The position numbers and the translations under genes are program-made. A DNA stretch of 64,000 nucleotides from Dipteris shenzhenensis (lineage: Eukaryota; Polypodiophyta; Polypodiopsida; Gleicheniales), in the NCBI GenBank assembly GCA_047967505.1, contig CM106539.1; one strand, given 5' to 3'. Below the pieces are notes generated by a model that searched no databases, was not told where the DNA came from, and worked only from the letters and a program-made list of their open reading frames with translations. This document shows, piece by piece, positions 10,341-20,074 of the stretch (position 1 is its first letter; every line of letters starts with the position of its first letter).

Positions 10341-10579
10341 TGGATACTGAAGATCCATGGCCATGTTGAAGATGGCAAAGAGAGAGACCATGCTGAAGAC
10401 GGTAACAAAATACCATACTGAAGATGGTAAACATAGGCCATGCTGGAGATGGCAAACCAAGACCGTACTGAAGACGGTAGATCACACTGAAGGCGATAAG
10501 AGCTCTGATGTCTGGAAAGGGTCACACTGAAGGGGACAAGTGCTATACTAGAGATAGCAATGCATGGTGATCAGCCATG
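10341..10579. repeat. Array of ten 17-nt mini-hairpins
   Basis: Units start at 10341, 10360, 10387, 10412, 10437, 10462, 10481, 10521, 10542 and 10563. Each is a 5-base arm, a 7-base loop and a 5-base arm. Seven arms pair perfectly while differing from each other: TGGAT/ATCCA, GCCAT/ATGGC, ACCAT/ATGGT, GCCAT/ATGGC, ACCGT/ACGGT, GCTAT/ATAGC and CATGG/CCATG. Three (10387, 10481, 10521) have one mismatch, always at the fourth stem position. The loop is usually ACTGAAG or close to it. Paired changes in the stems argue for selection or copying of a hairpin rather than a simple tandem repeat. Function unknown. Confidence 0.85.
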
Positions 10580-12634
10580 AAAAGAGAGCACTTGAATTGC
10601 CGATGAAGATGTGCACATGGTAGCAGAAGATGCCAGGCCGGGATGTGAAAACGTGTCACAGAAACTCATATAGAAGGATACACATGTGTGGTAAGTAAAA
10701 ACGAGATCTCAAGAAAGTAAAAAATAATGATTAAAAAAATATGGCAGTGAGAAAGGGTCATTGTTACAACTTTTGCTAGGGCTCTAGCCCTTCCTCCTCG
10801 CCTATACAAAGGGGGGTCATTGCACACTCCAATAGCAAATGCTGAGCCTTTTCGGGAGGCAGTGTGGACCGGCGAGTGTAGACATTTTGTCCTCTGTGAA
10901 AACTCAGCATTGCAATCTCTTGCAATTGCTGTTTTTACGCGGCACCTTTGCTAGATGTTGTGCATGGCTACCTCACAAAAATAAAGGTAGTGAGAGATCA
11001 ACTAGGAGAAGTTGGACCCTGTTTAGTTGCCTATGCTCATGTTGAACATGTTGTTGAAGAGATTCAGCACCTTTGGACCCAGCATTAGCCCCGTTTGTGA
11101 GTTGGGTCGGCTGTTGGCCAGACTAGGGACATGCCAGCCCTATAAAAGGCCCCATTGTCAGGCAGGTCAGCCTGTAGCATTGTAGCACCTCCAAGAGCAC
11201 TCAGCAGGACGGATCTACTCGCAGGTAGAAAGCCTACTGAGATGCAAAGGAGGGGGCATAGGTGGACACATGTGATAGGAAAACTTTCTTTCTTGCAGCC
11301 TTGAGGTTATATATGCTTTCACCTTGGTTATAGCAAGCAACCATTTTCTTGCTTCTAGATTGATGTTTTGCTGTGAATAGCACAAATACGCAAGCCAAGA
11401 AAATGCAGCTCAATCAGGAGTTGCATAATGTGCAGAGAGAAAATATGAGCAATTTCAGTTTTTTGCTGCTTTTTCCAGTTCTACTTTGTAATCGAAGCCT
11501 TGCATTATTGTAATTTATAAATATACCAAGGGTTATCCTTGGTATGGGTTGCACCTTATTCACACCCATTAGGTGCTATTATCTTCTCTCTAAACCCTTA
11601 TCGTTGAACAACATGTGAATGGTATTTTCAGTTTCCATGGCTAATTGAAATTCTAGTTTAATGAAGTGATTTACTCGTAATTGCATTTCTGCTATAGCAC
11701 GACTCAGGCAGGGATCAGAGCTTGCCTAGACCTTCTACTTCTACTTAAGGCCCTTCTCTTTCAATTCTCCAACCCGGTTATGAGGATCACTCTCCACTAG
11801 TTGCTGACTGAAGCAAGAGCTTCCCTGAGCCCTACATGGGGATTTCCGCGGAGAGAAGGGGCTGGACTAGAAATCGCAGAAGCAAAAGTCCTCCTAACTG
11901 ATCTGTGGTTTGCTCTAGGCTTCCTGCTGCCCAGTGCTGGAGCAGGCCTGGCCATCCCTGCCTATAAATCTCGCTTACCTCTACATCTTTGCTGCTTCTA
12001 GCCTAATGTTTGGCTGCGAATCTACTCCTGCTGGCCACAACTCTGCTTTTCATGCGCAAGCATACCCAAAGGCACAATCGGTTTTTGTAAAACTACCCTC
12101 TTCTTGCTGCTTTTTCTAGTTCTACTCAGTGATTTCTATCTGTAATTGCCCTTGGAGGTAATTTCACTCACTTCTAACCTACTCTAACTGAGTTCTAAGT
12201 AGGTTGGATTAAAAAATATTGGTTGTTTTTTGCGCCAAAAAAAAAAGATTGTCACACAGGAGATTTTACAACAAGTCTGATCTATCACATAATACTTCTG
12301 CTAGCAATGTGTACTTCTGCAGGTATAAAACAAAGCTGTCAAAGATGGCGAATATCCTTTCTACTTGAAGTTACAAGATTTTACTTTGGAATGGCTTTCT
12401 TTCCTTTATTTTTATTTTTATTTTTTGGGGGGGGGGGGGGTTTCTTAACTCGATGTTTGGCACAATGTTCAGTGAAGATCTTTCAGATACAGTTTAAATC
12501 AATCGTACCATTGAAGCTCCCATAATCTAGTTTCATTTTATTGTGGAAGCTAACGGTTTTGCAGAGCGTGCATTCATTGTCGTTCTCTTTTTTGAAAGTA
12601 ACTGTTCATGTGTTACAAACTCAAAAGAGGATAA
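10580..12634. other. Non-coding; diverged duplicated block
   Basis: No convincing exon. Two diverged copies of a block (about 11340-11520 and 11980-12150) share 'GCTTCTAG..T.ATGTTT.GCTG.GAAT' followed by 'TTGCTGCTTTTTC.AGTTCTACT'. They may be ends of an old element. A G run of about 14 is at 12427-12440. Exons for the N-terminus of the HD2-like gene would be expected around here or further upstream, but none was identified. Confidence 0.4.
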
Positions 12635-12870
12635 TGTTACAAAAAGAGAGTGAGAGCAAGAGAGCTGAACGTAGTGCTTGCAATAGAAGAAGTGACTAAT
12701 ACAAGAAGTGGGATGGGTTTTGTCTAAGTGACAAAACGTTATCCTTCACTAACCGTAGTTAGTGAACTAACTATGGTTAGGGGGAAAAACCTCTAAATGA
12801 GGGAAAAGTGCCCCTAACCTACTTATTACATTACATTGGTCATTGCTGAATTATAATAATAATTCTAACA
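12635..12870 (-). repeat. Left (3') LTR of copia element
   Basis: 236 bp, TGTTACAAAAAGAG ... AATTCTAACA, the partner of 18162-18401. It contains the inverted motif TAGTTAGTG/AACTAACTA. Confidence 0.95.
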
Positions 12871-12907
12871 CCCCCCTGCAGTGCCAATGTCATGTACAAG
12901 GAAATGA

Positions 12908-14310
12908 TTAATCACCAAAAGGAGATAAGTTCAGGGCACTGCGAAATGCCTCAAACTTTTCACGTGGAAGTGCTTTGGTGAAGATGCCTGCAACATTGTC
13001 ATGTGTTGACACATAGATCATACTGATCTCTCCTGCATGCAACTTCTCTCTGATATAGTGATAGTGAACCTCAACGTGCTTCGTGCGAGCATGAAACACA
13101 GGATTCTTTGCCACTGCTATAGCACTCTGACTATCAGTGAGAATCGGAGAAGGACCCTCCAATGAAAGAATAAGATCAGCAAATAAACGATGCAGCCAAA
13201 CACATTCAACTGTCGCTATGAAAGCTGCCCTGTACTCAGCTTCACATGAGGAGGTAGCCACTGTAGACTGTTTCTTGCTCAACCAAGAAATGCAAGCATG
13301 TCCTAGAAAGAAACAATTCCCATTGGTGGACTGCCTAGTATTATAGTCTCCAGCCCAATCTGAGTCACTGTAAGCATGCATCTGCAAGTCACCCCCCCTG
13401 GGAAACATCAAGCCAAAAGACTTTGTACCTTGCAAGTAACGGAAGATGCGTTTTACAGCCTGCCAATGCATAATCTTTGGGCTGTGCATATACCTGCTCA
13501 CCTGAGAAACTGAAAACTGAATATCAGGTCGTGTATTACAGAGATAAATGAGGCATCCAACAGCCTGACTATAGAGTGTGACATCAATTGATTCACCCGC
13601 ATCATGCATTGTAAGCTTCAGCCCCGGCTCCATGGGAGTGGACATAGGCTTGCAATCATGCATGTTGAATCTGTCCAAGAGCTTTTGAACATACTTGGAC
13701 TGAGACATAACAATGCCACGTTTCTCTTGAATAAACTGGATCCCCGAAAAGAAATGTAACAAGCCTAATTTTGACATATCAAATGTAGCTTTCAATTGGG
13801 CCTTGAAATCTGCAATTACTTACTCATTTGATCCGGTGAGCAGCATGTCATCTACATAAAGAATGATGACCAGAATATCCCCCCCATCCTTCTTGATGTA
13901 GAGGGTGCTCTCAGTTGGACTATTGTGTAGCCCCTTGCTGGTCAGAAAGGCATCAATTTTGGCATACCATGCACGTGGGGCTTGTTTCAGCCCATACAAA
14001 GCTTTATTCAGCTTGCATACCTGAAGTGCATTTCCTGAAATTTCAAAGCCCGGAGGTTGTTCGACATAAACCTCTTCCAACAAGTCTCCATTAAAGAAAG
14101 CTGTTTTAATGTCCAGTTGATGAACATTCCATTCAAAATTTGCAGCCATGGCTATAACTGACCTGATGGTTGTCATCCTGGATGTAGGAGCAAAAGTCTC
14201 CTCATAATCTATGCCCTTTTTCTGAGCATATCCTTTTGCAACCAGCCTTGCCTTGTACCGATCAATGGACCCATCTGGCTTTCTTTTGACTTTGAAAACC
14301 CAGCGTGTAC
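12908..14310 (-). pseudogene. Copia reverse transcriptase and RNase H
   Basis: Two frames. The first, 13820-14176, gives 'HQLDIKTAFFNGDLLEEVYV', 'ALYGLKQAPRAWYAKI' and the catalytic box 'ILYVDDMLLTG'. The second, 12908-13795, continues with 'FDMSKLGLLHFFSGIQF' and the RNase H region 'SDSDWAGDYNTRQSTNG', 'SWLSKKQSTVATSSCEAEY', 'LTDSQSAIAVAKNPVFHART' and 'THDNVAGIFTKAL'. A stop after LLTGSNE separates them. All copia RT and RNase H hallmarks are readable, including the Asp pair and the DSQSA Asp. Confidence 0.9.
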
Positions 14311-15839
14311 CTATGGCATCTTACTTGGTGGCAAATCCACAACATCCCAAGTCTGATTTTTATGAATGGACTGCAACTCATCGTGCATGGCATTCATCCA
14401 ATGCACATTATCTTTTGCTTCTTCAAATGTCTCAGGCTCCTCCTCATCAAGAAGAGAACCTGCATAAGCTGATTCAACTGAGTGAGCTCCCTCCATGTGC
14501 CTTACTGCACTACGAGTTCTGCCAGGCAATGGAGCTTCAAGCTTACTCTCCTTGAGAGTCTGAAGCAACCAATGCGGGACTGTTTTGGCTGTGTGTATCT
14601 CTTGAATTTCTTGCCTGACAACTTCATCCACACCCTGAGGTTGTACCAATTCAGCTGGGGGCTGAATCTGTACTTGTGGAGCTGGCGGAGGTTGCTGTAA
14701 ATTCTGATTTTCAGCGGGGGAACCAAATGCTATAGGAAGCATCCCCTCAAACACATCATCTGAAGAGGCCGGAATCTAAAATTCAGCATTTGTATGTGCA
14801 GAATTTTCAGAGAATATGACATCTCTACTGACAAAAATCTTGCGTGTAGTAGGATTGTAGAGACGATAGCCTTTGCTTTGTGAACTATATCCCACAAAAA
14901 TGCATTTTAGTGCCTTATTGACAACTTGTGTCTGAACTCCATAGGCACGTGGGCATATGCAACACAATCAAAAACTCTGAAGCGGTCCACTGAAGGCTTT
15001 CTCCCATGCCATGCCTCATAGGGAGTGATTGTCTTCAAAGACTTTGTAGGAGCCCGATTTAAAATATAGTTTGCACACATGAGGCCTTTCAGCCAAAACC
15101 TGTGAGGCAACTTCTTACTTGTGAGCATGCATCTATCCATTTCCATGGTGGTGCGATTCTTCCGCTCAGCTTTGCCATTCTGTTGAGGTGTAAGCCTCAC
15201 TGTAAGCTGATGCATAATGCCTTTTTCTTTCAGAAATGTCTCAAATTCATGAGACATATACTCCCCCCCTCGATCTATGCGAAGTGTCTGCACCTTGAGT
15301 CGTGTCTCATTTTCAACCATAGCCACAAAGTGTTTGAAATGCATAAACACTTCTGATTTTGCCTTGAGACCATAGACCTAAGTGTAGTTGGTAAAGTCAT
15401 CTATGAATGTAACAAAATAGAGATAACCCCCAAAAGCAGGTGTCCTCGTGGGACCGCAGACGTCACTGTGAATAAGCTGCAATTTTCTTGTAGCTTTCAC
15501 TGCACCATCCTTCTTGAAGGGAAGCCTATGCATTTTGCCAAGAATGCAACGTTCACATGCATGAGGAGGAGGCGACTCCAAAGGAGGTAATGCATCAACC
15601 ATATCATGCCTCTGAAGTGTCATTAAGCTACCATAGCTCATGTGCCCATACCTGGCATGCCATAACTCCGCATTGTGCATCGCAGCAGTGGGAGTGCTAA
15701 GTGATATGCAAGACTGAAATTCTCCTCTATTGAGTGAGGACACTGAAAGCAAATTCTTCTTTATACCTAACACATAGAGTAGTGAATGTGAGAATAATAT
15801 CTCCCACTCCACATATTGAATGAGAAGAATTATTTGCAC
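14311..15839 (-). pseudogene. Copia pre-integrase and integrase
   Basis: Fragments 15378-15839, 14907-15350, 14776-14967 and 14311-14754. They show the HHCC zinc region ('LWHARYGHMSYGSLMTLQ', 'CERCILGKMHRLPF'), catalytic Asp in 'LIHSDVCGPTRTPAFGGYLY', a second Asp in 'LRIDRGGEYMS', Glu in 'QQNGKAERKNRT', then the C-terminal '[19 protein letters not shown]' and '[20 protein letters not shown]'. Stops and frameshifts occur near 15377, 14900 and 14760. It continues towards the RT through 'WMNAMHDELQSIHKNQTWDV'. Confidence 0.9.
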
Positions 15840-16056
15840 AAGTGACCTTCTTCTTGGTGGGTGAAGAATGCAAAGTTACAAACAGGTTTTTCTTGGAAGT
15901 GATGTGCTTTAATCACCACTATCAAAATACCAAGTATGTAGTGTCTCATCAACATTGGAAGAGCATTTATCCTTTGAAGGATCGTAACTGCAAGTCAAAA
16001 AAGCATATGGGTCATCATCATTAGTGGCTGTAGTATCTGAACTACCCACTAAAAAA

Positions 16057-17067
16057 TCATGAGTGCAAGTCAAAAAGGTAGTTGCTCTTCAACCAAGTTG
16101 GCTGCAACATCTCCTCCATCATGGCAATGTGGACCTGATGCATCTCCATACCAGAGTCCCTTTTCTTTTCTTTGGCTATGCGCTTCTTGCACTCTCCAAT
16201 ATAATGACTTGGCTTCTTGCAATAATGACAGATGCCCTTCTTTTTCTGCTTGTTTGTATCACCCTGTGCCTTATAAGATGGCTGTCCAGAATCAGCTTTA
16301 TGCTGATGTGTGGACTGATTGGCATGTGGCTTATGCTGCCCTTTACCCTTGGGCTTGAACTTGGAGTGCATAGCATGCTCGCTAGCCCGGGTTGCCATAT
16401 TTCTGTGTGTTTGTTCCTCCTGCAACAGAAGTCCTACCAACTCGTGAAAGGAGAGAGGATTGCTGCCCCCCCTCAATGACAACTTTAGCAAGGTGTGGAA
16501 ACCGAGATAGGACTCAGGAAGAGAGTTTAGAGTGGTGGAGATCATCTCTGAATCCAGAATGACTTCATCAATGTTCAGCAATTGTTCCCTGAGATCTTGA
16601 AGCTTCGTGCCCTGCTCCATATTTGTATGGGAAAGTTCTCGCTTTAGAAAGGAAACCCTGGCATCGTTTCTTGCTGCAAACATACTGTCAAGTATTACCC
16701 AAGCTACCATAGATGTCTTGCATGACCGAATATGAGGTATAATGAACCTCTTGATAGAAAGAGAAATTTCTGAAACAGCTTGTGCATCTCTAGAGTCCCA
16801 TCTTTTCTGCTCTACTGTGGGAGCTCCTGGAGCGGGTGCTCCAATCACTTGTGCTGTATTTGTACCTCTACACCTGCCTCCAACTGTAGGAGTGACAGGT
16901 ATAGGCGTTGTATCTGGTCTTTCTTCATCTCCATTGACATAATTCCAAAGATTTCTGCCAACCAAGATATTGCGAACCATGAAACTCCACAAGGAGTAGT
17001 TGGTGCCATCCAACTTATCCTTCTGTGTGAGAACCCCGAACACCTCATTTGAGTTGTTCTGAGCCAT
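16057..17067 (-). CDS. Copia gag polyprotein
   Basis: 336 residues, an intact frame beginning MAQNNSNEVFGVLTQKDKLD and then 'GTNYSLWSFMVRNIL', the typical copia gag start. A capsid-like helical region ends with 'SLPESYLGFHTLLKLSLRGG' and 'LVGLLLQEEQTHRN', followed by a basic linker and the zinc knuckle CHYCKKPSHYIGEC (C-x2-C-x4-H-x4-C). It ends at a stop before the protease. Remnants of the protease ('TWYFDSGD' then a stop) follow at about 15925-15950. It packages the element RNA in virus-like particles. Close in sequence to the gag of the copia element at 33813. Confidence 0.85.
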   Translation of the reverse strand: MAQNNSNEVFGVLTQKDKLDGTNYSLWSFMVRNILVGRNLWNYVNGDEERPDTTPIPVTPTVGGRCRGTNTAQVIGAPAPGAPTVEQKRWDSRDAQAVSEISLSIKRFIIPHIRSCKTSMVAWVILDSMFAARNDARVSFLKRELSHTNMEQGTKLQDLREQLLNIDEVILDSEMISTTLNSLPESYLGFHTLLKLSLRGGSNPLSFHELVGLLLQEEQTHRNMATRASEHAMHSKFKPKGKGQHKPHANQSTHQHKADSGQPSYKAQGDTNKQKKKGICHYCKKPSHYIGECKKRIAKEKKRDSGMEMHQVHIAMMEEMLQPTWLKSNYLFDLHS

Positions 17068-17339
17068 TTTTGTCAGATAAACTCAGAAATACAGCAAACT
17101 GAACAAGTAAAGTCCCTTCCTGGGATGTAAGATGCACAAATAAAATCTGCCAAAGAAAATCTGCCCTCAGTGACAAATATTGTCACAGCCTATCAAAGGC
17201 TGAAAATGCACTTCAATTTGTCCTGCAAATGCTCTCAAAAACTTCCAAAAAACACTGCAGAATTTGCCAATGTCTGCAATGTCACTCAAAATCAGTCCAA
17301 AATTCCCTGCAACAGTCCTAAAGTGCTTGTACACTGCCA

Positions 17340-18090
17340 AATTGCATCAGAATGCTAAAAGCCCCAATTTCTTCAGGGAAATTGCATCCAAAAGAGGGCA
17401 AATTTCCTGAAAGCCCCAAAAATGCAAGAAATTGCAACTCAAAAAGGGGCAAATTGATTGAAAGCCCCAATTTGCAATTTATGTGCAAAAAGAACCAAAT
17501 TCTACTGCCTATGTGCGTATATGAGCACACCCTCAATCCCAAAATGCACCTGCTTGAACCCACAGCCAAACAATGGCTGAAATACACAAATCTCTGTCAA
17601 AGACCACCTTCCCTCAGAATCTGCAAATGCACCAAGAACTGAAGAGATTCCTGTAACTGTACGAAATGCACTAAATGCAGTTGTACGAAACAGTAGGGCC
17701 ACACGTGCGGCGCAACTGTACGGTCGAGAGGTACGGAATGCGAGCATGTACATACGGTTTGTACGGCGCTGACAGAGCGTACGGATGTACGGACGAAATA
17801 ATACCTGCATTACATAAGTCCGTATGTCGTACGGCGAATGTACAGCGGGACTTCGGTACGGTTGTACGGGCGTGGGCCAATATGGCTGTACGGTGCAGGA
17901 CAGTACAGATGTGCGACGGTACAGACTCGCACGGATGTATGTTGACGCTTCTTGTATAGATGGCGAGTGAAGCTGGTACGATACTTGTACTACAGTACAG
18001 ACTAAAGGTATGGCTCAGGTACGGGCTGTACGGAATCAGTCCGTACGACTTGTACGGATGGGAAAGTACGGACGGGAGCTTGCAGGAGCG
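17340..18090 (-). other. Copia leader rich in GTAC and GGGGCTTT motifs
   Basis: Untranslated leader between the primer-binding site and gag. From 17655 to 18075 there are about two dozen GTAC tetramers, mostly within (T/C)GTACGG. From 17355 to 17480 the motif AAAGCCCCAA recurs, and reads TTGGGGCTTT in the element sense. The same two motif classes, in the same order relative to PBS and gag, are found in the other copia leader (32781-33640). Confidence 0.8.
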
Positions 18091-18147
18091 GGATCAGGGA
18101 GTAGGGAGGAGGGAGCTTGCGGGCTAGGAAGCAAAAAGCTAGATCTT

Positions 18148-18159
18148 GCTCTGATACCA
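18148..18159 (-). other. Primer-binding site of copia element
   Basis: GCTCTGATACCA on the plus strand, complementary to TGGTATCAGAGC (initiator-Met tRNA 3' end), two bases from the LTR at 18162. Confidence 0.9.
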
Positions 18160-18161
18160 AA

Positions 18162-18401
18162 TGTTACAAAAAGAGAGTGAGAGCAAGAGAGCTGAACGTA
18201 GTGCTTGCAATAGAAGAAGTGACTAATACAAGAAGTGGGATGGGTTTTGTCTAAGTGACAAAACCTTATTCTTCACTAACCGACCGTAGTTAGTGAACTA
18301 ACTGTGGTTAGGGGGAAAAACCTCTAAATGAGGGAAAAGTGCCCCTAACCTACTTATTACATTACATTGGTCACTACTGAATTATAATAATAATTCTAAC
18401 A
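18162..18401 (-). repeat. Right (5') LTR of copia element
   Basis: 240 bp. It differs from 12635-12870 by five substitutions and an extra 4 bases (the ACCGACCG region). Confidence 0.95.
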
Positions 18402-18495
18402 GATAATCCCAATCCTATACAATTGCTTGTGAAAGAGAACGGTGTGCTCTTTAGACTATGTTGCATGCACATTCATTGCTTTCTTTCTAATATAG

Positions 18496-18523
18496 TATAT
18501 TCCATGTGTTGGCACCTGGGCAG
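18496..18523 (+). other. Possible 28-nt microexon of HD2-like gene
   Basis: It is preceded by a good pyrimidine tract and acceptor (TTTCTTTCTAATATAG) and followed by a consensus donor, CAG|GTAAGT. With 28 nt, starting on a codon boundary, it would leave one base, and the next exon at 18584 begins with the two bases needed. The encoded residues (YIPCVGTWA) have no diagnostic motif. It could equally be part of a longer exon or not be used at all. Confidence 0.3.
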
Positions 18524-18583
18524 GTAAGTTTGGGAGTCACATCTGATAAGTCGAACCCCAGCAACTAAGAGCATAGAAAACAG

Positions 18584-19888
18584 AACCTCTGGAAGTAAAG
18601 ATGAAGCCACCAACTGGAAAATCAAAGCGTGACATAGAAGAGGAGGAAGACGACGATGAAGATGAGGATGACCAAAATGAGGGTGAGGAGGACGAGGAGG
18701 AGGACGAGGAGGAGGACGACGACGATGACGATGACGATGATGATGACGATGATGGTGAGGAGGAGGAGGAGGGCGATGATGATGTGAGTGAAATTAAGAT
18801 TCGCTTTGTAGTAACAACTGGAAAAACTTGTGTAATTCTGTGGTGGTAATATCTGTTGTGTACACATGCGAGAAATGGTTGTCTAAATCTTTGAATTTAA
18901 GTACTATTGAAGATTGAAATTTATCCTCTGTTCCTTAGTAATTAATATACATTGAAGAGAATTAATGCCTTGTATTCATTTGCAGTATACGTCTGTAAAA
19001 GATTTCCGATTTGAAGGGTTTCTTGGTGTCAGGAAATGCAACAAGGTGCAAGTGATGAAGATGAATCAGGATCAGAGGAGGAAGGTGATTCTGATGTTGA
19101 GGGTCAACCAAAGGTAGACAGGGTAGAGTACAGTGTTAGATTGACCTGGCTATTTATTAGCTGTTCTCAGTTGTGATGTTCTTTTCCAGTACTCTGGATG
19201 TTGGTTGCATTGTCAGTATTATTTTTTGTGGAGTGGTGAAACTCACAAATTCGTTTCTTTTGCAATCTGCTGGAAAGAAGCGGATTCATGTTGGGGTTAA
19301 GAGTGCAGGATCTGGAAAGAGGCAAAAGGTTGCTCCATCAATAGGAGCTAGAAAGCAAGGTTAGAATTCCTGAAACTGAAATAGTAATACCTCATTATGC
19401 TCACACAGGTGGTTCCTGAACAATTGTCATGTTTATCTCATCTATCTGAAACCAGGGGCAGATGCAGAATATTGGCAAAGCCTTATCGCTCTTGGTCAAA
19501 GTGGTAAAGGTACTAGCCAGATCTTGTTCTGATACTAGACTCTTAGCTAACTAGTATACTGCTCAAAAGTTAAGGGGAGCACAACTGTTTACACTAGTTT
19601 TTTGTTTCTGGATATAGGTATAGGTTCAGCACGGAAGACTGAAGAAACTCCAACAAGAACTTCCATGCCAAATCAGAAGCGGCAGCAATCTGCAAAGAAA
19701 AATATATCCACAGAAAAGACACCTGGAAATGAAAATGTATCTCTCTTTTAAAGGGTTGTGAACAGCTTTCCTGGTTTTTTGAGTTGATTTTGATATGATC
19801 TTTTACCGGACTTGTAACAGGCTTCAAAGGGTACAGCGCCTTCCTCCAGAAAGAAGCCTGTACAAATTTTTTGTCAACCATGCAACAG
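18584..19888 (+). CDS. HD2-type histone deacetylase-like gene, exons before the giant intron
   Basis: Six exons with GT-AG borders and consistent phases: 18584-18783, 19033-19113, 19278-19359, 19456-19509, 19618-19736, 19821-19888. With the last exon at 39547 they give about 218 residues. Order: short basic start (MKPPTGKSKRD), a run of about 50 Asp/Glu, a second acidic exon (SDEDESGSEEEGDSD), basic nuclear-type segments (GKKRIHVGVKSAGSGKRQK, NQKRQQSAKK), then SSRKKPVQIFCQPCNR at the donor. This is the acidic-basic-C2H2 layout of plant nucleolar HD2/HDT proteins, which act in histone deacetylation and ribosome or nucleolar functions. The first about 90 residues (nucleoplasmin-like fold with MEFWG start) would be upstream and were not found. 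The acceptor at 19277 is the least certain. Other nuclear acidic zinc-finger proteins remain possible. Confidence 0.7.
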
Positions 19889-19948
19889 GTAACTGAACTG
19901 TTGCAAAACTAAAGTACAACTTCTGCTGGCTGCAAGTAGACTTTCCTT

Positions 19949-19960
19949 TGGCTCCTGTTT
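19949..19960. repeat. LINE target-site duplication, left copy
   Basis: TGGCTCCTGTTT, repeated exactly at 26617-26628 on the other side of the LINE, with the LINE poly(A) (T run on the plus strand) starting directly after it. The tail could borrow one or more of the last T bases. Confidence 0.9.
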
Positions 19961-20074
19961 TTTTTTTTTCCCAAGAAAGAGACTTCTATTAAGTAAGAGA
20001 AAAAACCCGCGAGAGCAAGCTCAAAGCAGAATATATCATGAAATCATGAGGATAAATTAAAAACCCCCTCAGAG

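Larger units (their letters stand above)
12635..18401 (-). mobile_element. Complete Ty1/copia element with TSD GATAA
   Basis: LTRs at 12635-12870 and 18162-18401 (TGTTAC ... CTAACA), flanked by the perfect 5-bp duplication GATAA (12630-12634 and 18402-18406). The primer-binding site is at 18148-18159 and a polypurine tract (CCCCCCTGC on the plus strand) adjoins the left LTR. Inside, on the minus strand, the order is leader, gag, protease, integrase, RT and RNase H, the copia order. The LTRs differ by five substitutions and one 4-bp indel over about 236 bp (about 2%). Several stops and frameshifts interrupt pol, so it is probably no longer autonomous. Confidence 0.95.

Noticed and set aside
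10341-10579. Hairpin array as a CRISPR array
   Set aside because: Units are too short and vary in sequence, spacers are irregular, and the context is a plant genome.
18622-18867. Minus-strand frame rich in Ile/Val/Leu
   Set aside because: Antisense of the Asp/Glu codon tract of the HD2-like exon.
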